Shown: positions 7,990 through 16,835 of the stretch, in pieces | How the letters are laid out: each line of letters starts with the position of its first letter | Position numbering within the stretch: the stretch's first letter is position 1 | From: an uncultured Lachnospiraceae bacterium | GTDB lineage: Bacteria > Bacillota > Clostridia > Lachnospirales > Lachnospiraceae | DNA: 64,000 bases | Reading direction: 5' to 3' | Assembly: GCA_910577015.1 (NCBI GenBank) | Contig: CAJTKU010000004.1 | Coordinates: 124,001 to 188,000 of the forward strand | Made by a program: the position numbers and the translations under genes | Notes under the pieces: model-generated | The model's input: the letters and a program-made list of their open reading frames with translations, nothing else | The model's database searches: none | Told to the model about the DNA's origin: nothing

Positions 7990-8994
7990 ATGGCGGCACC
8001 AAGGGAAGCAAAGCCTGCAGACAGACGTAAAAGAGTGCAGGTTTTAAAAAAGCTTATCATACTTTCTCTGTTTACTTTTATCCTCATCCCTGTTCTGTTG
8101 TGCGTGGCGCTTTTTATCAGGCTTCATACATTGGAAAAGCAGATTGCACAGCTTCAGGCTGATATGGCCGATTTGGTTGAACTGGCCAAACAGGCGGAAA
8201 ATGTCAGCGCCGAAATGAGAGGAACAGGCAGCGGGCAGGAAACCGAAAGAGAACCGGAAACAGTAGAAGCTTCCGTAGAGCCGGAGAAAAAGCCGGAAAG
8301 TCAGGAGACGGCGCCGGCAGAGAATGTGGAGGAAGAGTCTTCAGAAGAAACCCGAAAAGTATACCTGACATTTGATGACGGGCCAAGTTCCCATACGGAC
8401 GAGATACTGGATATTCTGGCAGAGTATGATGTAAAGGCGACATTTTTTGTAATCGGAAAAGAAGGAGAATGGGCCGAAGATGCTTACCGGCGCGTTGTGG
8501 AAGAGGGGCATACGCTTGGCATGCATTCCTATACACATGAATATAAAAGCATTTATGCTTCGGTGGAAGCGTATGAGGAGGATTTGCTCAGACTGCAGGA
8601 TTACCTGTATGAAGTTACCGGCGTAAGGAGCATTTATGTACGGTTTCCGGGCGGAAGTTCCAATAAGGTGAGCCCTGTGGACATGCGGGAGTTTATCGCC
8701 TATTTAAATGAGACGGGAATGCGTTATTTTGACTGGAATGTTGCCTCCGGGGATGCATCCAGCCCCAAATTAAGCGCACAGGAAATTTTAGACAATTGTA
8801 TGGAAGGAGTGCCGAAGCATGATTCGGTTATCATACTGATGCATGATACGGCCGGAAAAGACACTACGGTGGAGGCGCTGCCTTTACTGATAGAGGCCAT
8901 ACAGGCGATGGAAAACACGGAGCTGTTGCCGATTACGGAAGATACAGTACCTGTTCAGCATATAACAATAACGCAAGGAGAAATGGAGGATTAA
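7990..8994 (+). CDS. Membrane-anchored polysaccharide deacetylase (NodB domain)
   Basis: A 334-residue carbohydrate esterase-4 protein, likely removing acetyl groups from peptidoglycan or another wall glycan outside the cell. Residues 22-46 form one N-terminal membrane anchor, followed by a short coiled coil and a Glu/Pro-rich linker (about 70-118). The NodB domain then carries motif 1 TFDDG (127-131; catalytic base and metal Asp), motif 2 HSYTH (179-183, metal His pair), motif 3 RFPGG, motif 4 DWNV and motif 5 LMHD. The set is complete, so it is probably active. SD AAGGAGGAAG precedes ATG 7990. A bactofilin gene starts four bases after the stop, suggesting coupled wall and shape functions. 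Confidence 0.93.
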   Translation: MAAPREAKPADRRKRVQVLKKLIILSLFTFILIPVLLCVALFIRLHTLEKQIAQLQADMADLVELAKQAENVSAEMRGTGSGQETEREPETVEASVEPEKKPESQETAPAENVEEESSEETRKVYLTFDDGPSSHTDEILDILAEYDVKATFFVIGKEGEWAEDAYRRVVEEGHTLGMHSYTHEYKSIYASVEAYEEDLLRLQDYLYEVTGVRSIYVRFPGGSSNKVSPVDMREFIAYLNETGMRYFDWNVASGDASSPKLSAQEILDNCMEGVPKHDSVIILMHDTAGKDTTVEALPLLIEAIQAMENTELLPITEDTVPVQHITITQGEMED

Positions 8995-8998
8995 AAGC

Positions 8999-9919
8999 AT
9001 GGGTTTTTTCTCGGATTTGAAAGAGGATTTATCACAGGCAGTAAATGAATTGATGCCGGAAGATGCGGATGTCATCGAAAATGACGAACCGGCAGCGGCG
9101 GAAGAAACAATGGAAACGGAAGAAATCGTAGAAACCGCAGAAACCGCAGATACGGTTGAAGAACAAGAGTGGGAAGATGCGGAAAGTACGGATGAAGATT
9201 CCGATGATGCGTTCCGGTATGACAGTCAGGAGCCGGAGGAAGATGCGGACTCTGCCGAAACAGATGAGATGATGCAGTTAGATGAATTGCTCGGCCGTGT
9301 AGATTCCATTGAAGTGCCGGAGGATATGGATATCACAAAGATGGAAGAAGAGCCGGAAACAGATTTGGAAACCAGTATCAGGGAAGCTTTTGGAGAAAAA
9401 GAAGAGATAAAAGGGGAAGAGAAGAGTATGGATGTTCAAACAAAAAATGCTGTGGATGAAACCGCCGTTATTACAGCGGGAATGGTAATTACAGGTGATA
9501 TCACCTCAGACGGTTCCATTGATTTGGTGGGAACCATTAACGGAAATATCGATGTGCTCGGTAAATTAAATATATCCGGTACTATTACAGGCAATTCCAA
9601 GGCGGCGGAAATTTATGCGGACAATGCAAAAATCAACGGAGAGATTGTCAGTGAAGGTTCCGTTAAAATCGGACAAAGTTCCGTTATCATCGGCAATATT
9701 TCCGCAAAGAGCGCTGTTATTGCAGGCGCTGTCAAGGGAGACATTGACGTACACGGTCCAGTAGTTCTGGATACTTCCGCCATCGTAATGGGCAATATCA
9801 AGTCCAAGGCAGTACAGATTAACAATGGCGCCGTTATCGAAGGTATGTGTTCACAGTGTTATGCTGATGTAAATCCTACATCTTTCTTTGAAGAATACAA
9901 AAAGGGAAAAAACAAGTAA
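8999..9919 (+). CDS. Bactofilin-family polymer-forming cytoskeletal protein
   Basis: A 306-residue protein. The first 140 residues are very acidic (runs of Glu/Thr/Ala) and probably disordered. From about 155 on there is a bactofilin (DUF583) domain: regularly spaced hydrophobic and Gly positions (ITGDITSDGSIDLVGTINGNI, then SVKIGQSSVIIGNI and AVKGDIDVHGPV) typical of its right-handed beta-helix. Bactofilins polymerise without nucleotide and often position cell-wall enzymes; the adjacent deacetylase fits that. The long acidic N-terminal extension is unusual compared with the roughly 120-180-residue standard bactofilins. GGAGG lies 12 bases before the ATG. Confidence 0.88.
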   Translation: MGFFSDLKEDLSQAVNELMPEDADVIENDEPAAAEETMETEEIVETAETADTVEEQEWEDAESTDEDSDDAFRYDSQEPEEDADSAETDEMMQLDELLGRVDSIEVPEDMDITKMEEEPETDLETSIREAFGEKEEIKGEEKSMDVQTKNAVDETAVITAGMVITGDITSDGSIDLVGTINGNIDVLGKLNISGTITGNSKAAEIYADNAKINGEIVSEGSVKIGQSSVIIGNISAKSAVIAGAVKGDIDVHGPVVLDTSAIVMGNIKSKAVQINNGAVIEGMCSQCYADVNPTSFFEEYKKGKNK

Positions 9920-9932
9920 GGAGCGGGATTCC

Positions 9933-10628
9933 ATGCGTAGAATTTTACTGAAACTCAGCGGTGAGGCGCTTGCAGGCGAAAAGCATATCGGATTTGATGA
10001 AAAGACGGTAATGGAGGTTGCATTGCAGGTCAGGCAGCTTGTGGAAGACGGTTATCAAATCGGCATAGTGACCGGAGGAGGCAATTTTTGGCGGGGACGT
10101 TCCAGCGAAAATATTGACAGGACAAAGGCTGACCAGATAGGAATGCTGGCTACGGTTATGAACTGTATTTATGTTTCGGAGATTTTCCGTTCCGTGGGGA
10201 TGAAGACCAGCGTGCTGACCCCTTTTGAATGCGGTTCCTTTACCAAACTTTTCTCCAAGGACAGGGCCAACAAGTACTTTGAAAAAGGTATGGTGGTATT
10301 TTTTGCAGGCGGTACGGGGCATCCGTATTTTTCAACGGATACCGGTGTGGTGCTGCGTGCGGTGGAAGTCGATGCGGATGTTATCCTGTTAGCCAAATCC
10401 ATTGACGGTGTTTACGATGCAGACCCGGCAAAATCAGCCGACGCCAAAAAGTATGAGGAAGTCACGATTGACGAGGTGATTGCCAAAAACCTGCAGGTTG
10501 TGGATATGACGGCATCCATACTTGCGCGGGACAATAAAATGCCCATGTGGGTGTTTGGGTTAAATGAGGAAAACAGTATTGTGAACGCAGTAAAAGGAAC
10601 GTTTAAGGGAACCAAAGTCACGGTATAA
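9933..10628 (+). CDS. pyrH: UMP kinase
   Basis: A 231-residue amino-acid-kinase-family enzyme that phosphorylates UMP to UDP for pyrimidine nucleotide synthesis. It opens with MRRILLKLSGEALAG, followed by GIVTGGGNFWRG and ADQIGMLATVMN (UMP and phosphate binding). FFAGGTGHPYFSTDT and the DGVYDADPAKSADAK loop come later; all are hallmark PyrH motifs. ATG 9933 is chosen because AAGGAGCGGG sits just upstream; the in-frame ATG at 9888 lies inside the bactofilin gene. It heads the conserved string pyrH-frr-uppS-cdsA-dxr-rseP. Confidence 0.97.
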   Translation: MRRILLKLSGEALAGEKHIGFDEKTVMEVALQVRQLVEDGYQIGIVTGGGNFWRGRSSENIDRTKADQIGMLATVMNCIYVSEIFRSVGMKTSVLTPFECGSFTKLFSKDRANKYFEKGMVVFFAGGTGHPYFSTDTGVVLRAVEVDADVILLAKSIDGVYDADPAKSADAKKYEEVTIDEVIAKNLQVVDMTASILARDNKMPMWVFGLNEENSIVNAVKGTFKGTKVTV

Positions 10629-10660
10629 AGAAGCTGCCCGGCAGCAAAATGGGAGGAAAT

Positions 10661-11212
10661 ATGGACGAGAGAATCAGCGTATATGATGATAAAATGAGAA
10701 AAACATATGAATACATGGAAGCGGATTTTGCAGCGATACGTGCCGGACGTGCCAATCCGCATGTACTGGATAAACTAAGGGTGGATTACTATGGAACGCC
10801 GACGCCCATCCAGCAGGTAGGCAATATCACGGTACCGGAGGCAAGGGTTATTCAGATTGCCCCGTGGGAAAAAACCTTAATCAAAGCGATTGAAAAGGCG
10901 ATTCTGGCATCTGATATCGGTATTACGCCTTCCAATGACGGCGCCATCATCCGTCTGGTATTTCCGGAACTGACGGAAGAGAGAAGAAAGGACCTTGTAA
11001 AAGAGGTAAAGAAAAAAGGCGAAGAGGCCAAGGTTGCCATCCGCAATATCAGGCGGGACGGTAACGATGCCTTTAAAAAACTGGCAAAATCGGATATTTC
11101 TGAGGATGAAATCAAGCAGCTGGAAGAGGAACTGCAAAAACAGACAGATAAGTTTATCAAAGAGGTAGACGCGCTGGTGGAAAAGAAATCCAAAGAAATC
11201 ATGACCGTATAA
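10661..11212 (+). CDS. frr: Ribosome recycling factor
   Basis: A 183-residue RRF, which with EF-G splits post-termination ribosomes. Typical features are the N-terminal helix (MDERISVYDDKM...), RAGRANPHVLD, the beta domain YYGTPTPIQQVGNI and PWEKTLIKAIEKAI, then a long C-terminal helical bundle ending LVEKKSKEIMTV. Length is standard. ATG 10661 follows a strong GGGAGGAA; the in-frame upstream ATG at 10649 lies before this site. It sits 32 bases after pyrH. Confidence 0.97.
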   Translation: MDERISVYDDKMRKTYEYMEADFAAIRAGRANPHVLDKLRVDYYGTPTPIQQVGNITVPEARVIQIAPWEKTLIKAIEKAILASDIGITPSNDGAIIRLVFPELTEERRKDLVKEVKKKGEEAKVAIRNIRRDGNDAFKKLAKSDISEDEIKQLEEELQKQTDKFIKEVDALVEKKSKEIMTV

Positions 11213-11219
11213 TCAAAAA

Positions 11220-11241
11220 GGGCGGGTCCTTGGACCTGCCC
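11220..11241 (+). promoter_or_regulatory. Hairpin between frr and uppS without U-tract
   Basis: GGGCGGGTCC (11220-11229) pairs with GGACCTGCCC (11232-11241) through one G-U pair. A small CAGT/ACTG stem (11244-11258) then reaches up to the uppS GGAGG. There is no poly-U, so it is more likely an mRNA processing, stability or translational element than a terminator. Confidence 0.45.
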
Positions 11242-11266
11242 TTCAGTCGATTCAACTGGAGGAACA

Positions 11267-11983
11267 ATGGACGGGTTAATCATGCCAAATCATGTAGCCA
11301 TTATTTTGGACGGTAATGGCAGATGGGCGAAAGCCAAAGGGATGCCCCGCAATTACGGGCATGTGCAGGGGGCAAAAACGGTGGAGGTCATATGTGAAGA
11401 AGCTTACCGTATGGGAATACAGTATCTGACCGTGTATGCATTTTCCACAGAAAACTGGAACCGCCCCAAGGAAGAAGTGGACGCCTTGATGAAACTGTTG
11501 CGCAATTATATGAAAACCTGTTTGAAGACAGCGGAAAAAAACAGGATGTGCGTCAGGGTGCTGGGGGATAAAACGGGACTGGATGAGGATATCAGGAAAA
11601 GGATTGGAGAACTGGAGGAGGCCACCAAAGATAATGACGGGCTGCATTTCCAGATTGCCATAAATTACGGCGGGCGCGACGAGCTTTGCCGGTGTATGCA
11701 GAAGCTTGGGGAAAAGGTGTTATCGGGAGAAATAAGTCCCAAGGATATTACGGAGGATATGATTGAGGGCCATCTGGATACTTATGGCATTCCGGCTCCG
11801 GATTTGTTAATCAGAACCTGCAATGAGCAGAGGATTTCCAATTTCCTGTTATGGCAGCTTGCATACACGGAATTTTACTTTACGCCGGTGGCGTGGCCGG
11901 ATTTTTCAAAAAACGAATTGATAAAAGCAGTAGAGGCATATAATAAAAGGGACAGAAGATATGGCCTTGTAAAGGAGGAATAA
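11267..11983 (+). CDS. uppS: Isoprenyl (undecaprenyl) diphosphate synthase
   Basis: A 238-residue cis-prenyltransferase making undecaprenyl diphosphate, the lipid carrier for peptidoglycan and other wall polymers. Motifs: HVAIILDGNGRWAKAKG with the catalytic Asp, TVYAFSTENWNRP, FQIAINYGGRDEL, and C-terminal PDLLIRTCNEQRISNFLLWQLAYTE (diphosphate binding and dimer contact). Length is standard. A GGAGG stands six bases before ATG 11267. The gene is followed within three bases by cdsA. Confidence 0.96.
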   Translation: MDGLIMPNHVAIILDGNGRWAKAKGMPRNYGHVQGAKTVEVICEEAYRMGIQYLTVYAFSTENWNRPKEEVDALMKLLRNYMKTCLKTAEKNRMCVRVLGDKTGLDEDIRKRIGELEEATKDNDGLHFQIAINYGGRDELCRCMQKLGEKVLSGEISPKDITEDMIEGHLDTYGIPAPDLLIRTCNEQRISNFLLWQLAYTEFYFTPVAWPDFSKNELIKAVEAYNKRDRRYGLVKEE

Positions 11984-11986
11984 TCT

Positions 11987-12808
11987 ATGTTTTGGACCAG
12001 ATTTATAAGCAGCGTCGTCTTGGCTGTTATTGCACTGGTTACTTTGATTCTGGGTGGCCCGCTGCTCGCAGGCATTACCTTTCTGATATCCGTTATCGGT
12101 TATCTGGAGCTGTGTAAGGCAGTGGGGATTCATACAAAGGAAAAGAAACTGAACGGATTGGAGGCAGTGGGGATTCTGGGAATAGCAGCTTACTACGCAG
12201 CCATTTATTTTGCAGACGGCGGGCTTCTTTCCCTAATTGCGGTTGTGGGTGTATTTATGGGCAGCATGTGTGTCTATGTAGTCACTTTTCCCAAATATGC
12301 GTCGGAAAGGATAATGGCAAATTTTTTCTGTTTCGTATATGCGCCGGTAATGTTATCTTTTATTTACCTGACAAGGCATCTTCACTATGGGGAGTATATC
12401 GTATGGTTGATTTTAATCAGTGCATGGGGCTGTGATACCTGTGCTTATCTGGTTGGCATCTGTATTGGGAAAAAGAAGATATTTCCGGTTTTGAGTCCCA
12501 AAAAATCGCTGGAAGGCTGTATCGGCGGCGTGGTGGGCGCCGGGCTTTTAGGGGCTTTGTACAGTTTTCTGGTCGTGGAAAAGGCAGTGGCAGACCAGAA
12601 AGTTACGCTTATTATTGTTTTCATCTGTATGGCCGGAGCAGTCATGAGCCAGGTGGGAGACCTCGCGGCTTCTGCCATTAAAAGAAACCATGACATAAAG
12701 GATTACGGGAAGCTGATTCCGGGGCATGGCGGTATAATGGACAGATTTGACAGCGTAATTGTAACGGCGCCCATGATATATTTTCTGACGGCATTGTTGA
12801 TAAAATAA
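11987..12808 (+). CDS. cdsA: Phosphatidate cytidylyltransferase
   Basis: A 273-residue multi-pass membrane enzyme converting phosphatidate and CTP to CDP-diacylglycerol, the precursor of the major phospholipids. Several hydrophobic helices run from residue 4 on. The CDS signature is visible as SPKKSLEGCIGGVVGA (about 168-184) and QVGDLAASAIKRNHDIKDYGKLIPGHGGIMDRFDS (about 221-255), which contains the metal-binding Asp residues. AAAGGAGG precedes ATG 11987. It belongs to the same operon as uppS and dxr. Confidence 0.95.
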   Translation: MFWTRFISSVVLAVIALVTLILGGPLLAGITFLISVIGYLELCKAVGIHTKEKKLNGLEAVGILGIAAYYAAIYFADGGLLSLIAVVGVFMGSMCVYVVTFPKYASERIMANFFCFVYAPVMLSFIYLTRHLHYGEYIVWLILISAWGCDTCAYLVGICIGKKKIFPVLSPKKSLEGCIGGVVGAGLLGALYSFLVVEKAVADQKVTLIIVFICMAGAVMSQVGDLAASAIKRNHDIKDYGKLIPGHGGIMDRFDSVIVTAPMIYFLTALLIK

Positions 12809-12820
12809 CGGGAGAGTACT

Positions 12821-13963
12821 ATGAAGAGGATTGCAGTTTTAGGTTCTACCGGCTCCATCGGGCTGCAGACACTGGAGATTGTCAGGGACAATCCTGATTT
12901 GCAGGTGGTGGCGCTGGCTGCCGGAAGCAATGTTAACCGGATGGAGAAACAGATTCGGGAATTTAAGCCTATGCTGGCGGTGCTGTGGGATGAAGCGGCG
13001 GCGCAGGATTTGAAAGAGCGGGTAGCGGATACCGGCGTGCAGGTAGCATACGGGATGGAGGGCCTGATTGCGGCAGCCGTACACCCCATGGCTGAAGTAC
13101 TGGTGACAGCGGTGGTGGGGATGATAGGCATCAAACCTACGATTGCCGCCATAGAGGCCGGGAAGACGATTGCGCTTGCCAATAAAGAAACGCTGGTTTG
13201 CGCAGGACATCTGATTATGCCCCTGGCAAGGGAAAGGAAAGTGGATATACTGCCTGTTGACAGCGAGCACAGCGCCATTTTTCAATCCATGAACGGGGAA
13301 CCTAAAAACAGGGTTTCCAAAATCCTGCTTACGGCTTCCGGCGGACCCTTCAGGGGGATGACGAGAAAGCAGATGCAGAACATCAGACCGGAGGATGCTT
13401 TGAAGCATCCGAACTGGTCCATGGGACCCAAGATAACCATTGATTCCTCCACAATGGTGAATAAGGGGCTGGAGGTTATGGAGGCAGGGTGGCTTTTTGA
13501 TGTGGATTTGTCACGGATTCAGGTGGTGGTGCATCCCCAGAGCATCATTCATTCCATGGTGGAGTATGAGGATGGCGGCGTCATGGCGCAGCTTGGGGCG
13601 CCGGACATGAAATTACCCATCCAATATGCGCTTTTTTATCCTGACAGAAGACCGATGAAGGGGAAAAAGCTGGATTTTTATGAGATTGCCGGACTAACCT
13701 TTGAAAAGCCTGATATGGAAAACTTTGAAGGATTACAGTTAGCTTACAAAGCAGGAGAAACAGGGGGCAGTATGCCGGTTGTTTACAATGCGGCAAATGA
13801 AAAAGCGGTGCGCCTGTTTTTGGACGGAAAGATATCCTACCTGCAGATAACGGAGATTATCAGGGCCTGCATGGAAGAACACAGGACAATGGACAATCCG
13901 GATGTGGAGCAGATTTTACGGACGGAACAGGAAACTTATGAATATATTGAAAAGTTATTTTAA
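12821..13963 (+). CDS. dxr: 1-deoxy-D-xylulose 5-phosphate reductoisomerase
   Basis: A 380-residue NADPH-dependent enzyme, the committed step of the MEP isoprenoid pathway (DXP to MEP), which feeds uppS upstream. It has N-terminal Rossmann GSTGSIGLQTL, the substrate region ANKETLVCAG and LPVDSEHSAIFQ (metal ligands), then LTASGGPFRG and NWSMGPKITIDSSTMVNKGLEVMEA. Near the C-terminus come GAPDMKLPIQYAL and AANEKAVRLFL. The length is normal and the sequence uninterrupted. SD GGGAGAG precedes ATG 12821, 12 bases after cdsA. Confidence 0.97.
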   Translation: MKRIAVLGSTGSIGLQTLEIVRDNPDLQVVALAAGSNVNRMEKQIREFKPMLAVLWDEAAAQDLKERVADTGVQVAYGMEGLIAAAVHPMAEVLVTAVVGMIGIKPTIAAIEAGKTIALANKETLVCAGHLIMPLARERKVDILPVDSEHSAIFQSMNGEPKNRVSKILLTASGGPFRGMTRKQMQNIRPEDALKHPNWSMGPKITIDSSTMVNKGLEVMEAGWLFDVDLSRIQVVVHPQSIIHSMVEYEDGGVMAQLGAPDMKLPIQYALFYPDRRPMKGKKLDFYEIAGLTFEKPDMENFEGLQLAYKAGETGGSMPVVYNAANEKAVRLFLDGKISYLQITEIIRACMEEHRTMDNPDVEQILRTEQETYEYIEKLF

Positions 13964-14012
13964 AGTTTTCCATCAAAACAAATAAAAAGTGTAAGAGAGT
14001 TAAAAACAGATT

Positions 14013-15065
14013 ATGATGACAGTTATTTTATTTATCCTGATATTTGGCATAGTGGTATTATCCCATGAATTCGGACATTTTCTGATAGCAAAGATGAACG
14101 GCATACATGTAGTGGAGTTTGCCGTCGGTATGGGTCCTACGCTTTGCTCCTTTAAAAAGAAAGAAACAAAATATTCCCTCAAACTGCTTCCCATCGGCGG
14201 GGCATGCATGTTTGAAGGGGAAGACGGCCTGGAAACGGAGAACGGAGGAGGGGAAGGCTCTTTCCTGAAAGCAAACGTGTGGGCTCGGATTGCTACCGTT
14301 GTGGCAGGTCCCATATTTAATTTTATTTTGGCGTTTATTGTTGCCATCATTCTGGTATCCCTATCGCCCACGGACCAGACGCTGCTGACCGGCGTTGCAG
14401 AGGGCAGCCCGGCAGAAACGGCAGGGCTGATGGAAGGTGACAGGATTGTCAGCATAGACGGTGAAAAGACATATGTATTCAGGGATGTATATCTACTCAC
14501 GCTGCTCAATAAGGGAGAGCCGATGAAAGTGGTTTATGAGCGCGGGGGAGAGAAACAGGAAGTCGAAATAGTGCCTGTTTACAGTGAGGAAAGCGCAAAG
14601 TATGCGCTGGGTATCTATGGGGGCGTTTATGAGCAGGCAAAAGGCTTCGCCGTTTTCAGGGATGCGTGGTATGAGATACGATACAGTGTGAAAGCCACCT
14701 ATAAGAGCCTTGGACTGCTTCTTACCGGACAGTTTAAGAGAGAGGATGTGGCAGGCCCGGTGGGGATTGCCGTCAATGTCGTGGGCAAGACTTATGAGAG
14801 TGCGAAAGATTACGGTGTGCAGGCGGTTGTGCTCAGTATGCTGAATATTGTGCTTTTGCTTTCTGTAAACCTTGGCATTTTAAATCTGCTTCCCATACCG
14901 GCTCTGGACGGGGGCAGGCTGGTCTTTATGGTGATTGAAATTTTCAGGGGCAAACCGATACCGCCTGAAAAAGAAGGCATCGTACATTTTGTGGGACTGG
15001 TATTTTTTATGGTGCTGATGGTAGTGGTATTGTTTAATGATTTGCTGAATATCTTTGGCGCATAG
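14013..15065 (+). CDS. rseP: Site-2 intramembrane metalloprotease RseP family
   Basis: A 350-residue zinc metalloprotease cutting transmembrane substrates such as anti-sigma factors or remnant signal peptides. The first helix carries the catalytic HEFGH (about 22-26 from M1). A PDZ domain lies at about 125-200 (GVAEGSPAETAGLMEGDRI). The third metal ligand is in the penultimate helix, NLLPIPALDGGRL. Start ATG 14013 or 14016 (two in a row), with only a weak GAGAG site. In many Clostridia ispG and polC follow this gene; here a hairpin ends the operon and a kinase gene comes next. Confidence 0.94.
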   Translation: MMTVILFILIFGIVVLSHEFGHFLIAKMNGIHVVEFAVGMGPTLCSFKKKETKYSLKLLPIGGACMFEGEDGLETENGGGEGSFLKANVWARIATVVAGPIFNFILAFIVAIILVSLSPTDQTLLTGVAEGSPAETAGLMEGDRIVSIDGEKTYVFRDVYLLTLLNKGEPMKVVYERGGEKQEVEIVPVYSEESAKYALGIYGGVYEQAKGFAVFRDAWYEIRYSVKATYKSLGLLLTGQFKREDVAGPVGIAVNVVGKTYESAKDYGVQAVVLSMLNIVLLLSVNLGILNLLPIPALDGGRLVFMVIEIFRGKPIPPEKEGIVHFVGLVFFMVLMVVVLFNDLLNIFGA

Positions 15066-15096
15066 CATATTTTGTATGCTGCCGCTTCCAATAAAC

Positions 15097-15128
15097 AGGA
15101 CAGCCGCAAAAGTGGAAGCGGCTGTCCT
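15097..15128 (+). terminator. Terminator after rseP
   Basis: AGGACAGCCGC (15097-15107) is perfectly complementary to GCGGCTGTCCT (15118-15128). The tail is pyrimidine-rich (GCCTTCTATTCTTCTTTT) and contains only short U-runs. Confidence 0.65.
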
Positions 15129-15245
15129 GCCTTCTATTCTTCTTTTATTCTATTTTCTTTTCGGAAATGATACCCATTGTATGGAAAAAACGGGATTTAC
15201 TGAGTTTCACGCAAAATTTGTATGTAATACGGCATGGAGGTTATT

Positions 15246-15959
15246 TTGATAGATATATTTAACAGGTATGAACTGGTAAAAGAACTGGGGGGAGGCGCGA
15301 CTTCCCGTGTATACCTGGCATGGGACAGGCTGCTTTACAGAAAGACGGCAGTAAAAACAGGAGACAGCGAAGAATTGTTTTTGCGGGAAGCAAGATGTCT
15401 GTCCCAGTTTGTAAAGCCCTGTTTTCCCGTGCTGTATGACTATGCCCAAAAAGGGAAATGCTTTTATCTTTTTATGGAATATGTGGAAGGGGAAAACTTA
15501 AAGGAACGTCTGGCCAGAACCGGCGGATATACGGAAAAAGAGGTAATATATATTGCCTGTCAGACGGCACAGGCCATACAGCTTCTGCACACGGGGAAAA
15601 CGCCGTATGTCTATGGGGACATAAAGCTTGAAAATATTATGCTGCAGAAAGACGGCAGTGTAAAACTGGTGGATTTCGGTGCGCTCTGCCCCTTAAAAGA
15701 GCCTGCCGGCGGCAGTATGCTCCGGGGAGGAACGCCCCGGTACGCCCCACCCGATATGTGGCAGGGCCAACCTGATATCCGAAGCGACATTTATGCACTG
15801 GGAAAACTGATGCACTATCTGCTACAAATCAGCGGCAGGCAAAGCATAGGGGCAAAAACAGAACGTATTATAGAGAGATGCACGCAGAAACAGAGAAAAT
15901 CAAGGTATCAGTCCATGGAACAGGTTATATCAGAACTGAAAATATGTCTCGCTGTATAG
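15246..15959 (+). CDS. Atypical Hanks-type Ser/Thr protein kinase, kinase domain only
   Basis: A 237-residue protein consisting of little more than a kinase domain. Visible: Gly-rich loop LGGGATSRV (14-22), AVKT lysine (about 37), catalytic loop VYGDIKLEN (122-130), DFG (143-145) and activation-end GTPRYAPPD. The catalytic Asp125, Lys127 and Asn130 are present, but the usual HRD triad reads YGD. No transmembrane or PASTA segments follow. Start TTG 15246 is chosen since GGAGG is five bases upstream; an ATG at 15234 overlaps that site. It is followed by three small membrane proteins, two of them with zinc ribbons, which could be its targets or sensors (inference). Confidence 0.88.
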   Translation: MIDIFNRYELVKELGGGATSRVYLAWDRLLYRKTAVKTGDSEELFLREARCLSQFVKPCFPVLYDYAQKGKCFYLFMEYVEGENLKERLARTGGYTEKEVIYIACQTAQAIQLLHTGKTPYVYGDIKLENIMLQKDGSVKLVDFGALCPLKEPAGGSMLRGGTPRYAPPDMWQGQPDIRSDIYALGKLMHYLLQISGRQSIGAKTERIIERCTQKQRKSRYQSMEQVISELKICLAV

Positions 15960-15981
15960 TTCTGATATGCATGTATAGTCT

Positions 15982-16039
15982 GAAATTCTGTATCCTGCAT
16001 ATACACCGCTGCCGCCGCCCATGCAGGATGCAGAATTTC
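15982..16039. repeat. Intergenic hairpin repeat, 19-bp arms with GC-rich loop
   Basis: Positions 15982-16000 and 16021-16039 are inverted repeats with one mismatch (GAAATTCTG, then ATCCTGCAT, in the left arm). The 20-base loop starts ATACACCGCTGCC. A related hairpin occurs at 37543-37597, and the GCCGCC-ATGCA element also appears in the arm of the large palindrome at 22.3 kb. No U-tract follows. It lies in the 159-base gap between the kinase and the first zinc-ribbon gene, which otherwise shows nothing clear. Confidence 0.75.
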
Positions 16040-16118
16040 CGCCCCGTAAAACGCTTGCGGCGGGTAATGAAATGGGGTATGATAAAATGGTCACAATGAA
16101 CAAAGAGAGGTATCCAAG

Positions 16119-16835
16119 ATGATATGTCAGAACTGCGGCGCTGCATATGAAGACGGCAGCCTTCGATGTCCCTATTGCCATTCGGAAAATACGCGTGTGG
16201 CTGATAAAATGAAATCGCAAATATTGAAGTCCTATGACCGGGAAGCAAAAAATATGGAGCAAAGCCTGCCCGAAGAAGCAGTACATAGATGGACGGCGTA
16301 TCTTATAAAAGGTTTGTTGATACTTTTAGCCGTGGGAGTACTGGCGGCCGTGGCGGCTGTTATTTGCGGCAGGGCTTTTGGCGGGATTTCCCATAGAGGG
16401 GAAGCGGCGCATGTCAAAAAGCTGGAAGCGTTTTGCGAAACAGGGGATTACAAGGCATTGTGCGAATACATGGAAGAGGAATCCCTGTATGGGATAAAAT
16501 ACCAGAAATACTATGAAATTAAGAGGGTATATAGTTCTTTTCTGTCCATGAAAGATGATATCATGCAGATAAACCGGATAATGGAGGATGACAGCCTCAC
16601 GGAAGAGGAAAAGGCGGATTATGCCGGATACTGGGTGGAAATGGCATTGTTTCATGCTTCGGAAGCGCTTACTAACGGCAGGCAGTACATAGAGGATAAT
16701 ATTTTTATGGATAACGAGGAAATATTGGAAAGCATCTGTAACGAATGCAGGAGTTCTGTTGCAGGGCTGGGACTTTCAGAAGAAGAGACGGATATGCTGG
16801 AGCAAAAAGATTCATCTGATGGAGGAGCGTCATGA
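16119..16835 (+). CDS. Zinc-ribbon single-pass membrane protein
   Basis: A 238-residue protein. Residues 3-23 form a double-Cys zinc ribbon (CQNC...CPYC). A linker follows, then one strong membrane helix (about 63-87), and an extracytoplasmic acidic helical domain with GDYKALCEYMEEES. That GDYxAL--M pattern recurs in the protein encoded at 17494, so the two probably share a fold. Function unknown. It overlaps the next gene by four bases (ATGA), and the upstream kinase gene suggests a phosphorylation-linked membrane module. ATG 16119 has GAGAGG upstream. Confidence 0.75.
   Translation: MICQNCGAAYEDGSLRCPYCHSENTRVADKMKSQILKSYDREAKNMEQSLPEEAVHRWTAYLIKGLLILLAVGVLAAVAAVICGRAFGGISHRGEAAHVKKLEAFCETGDYKALCEYMEEESLYGIKYQKYYEIKRVYSSFLSMKDDIMQINRIMEDDSLTEEEKADYAGYWVEMALFHASEALTNGRQYIEDNIFMDNEEILESICNECRSSVAGLGLSEEETDMLEQKDSSDGGAS

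Noticed and set aside
7023..8087. 354-residue open frame on the - strand opposite the SufB-like gene
   Set aside because: It lies fully antisense to a gene with family motifs, has no plausible ribosome site and its protein is rich in Cys/His/Tyr in a way typical of shadow frames.
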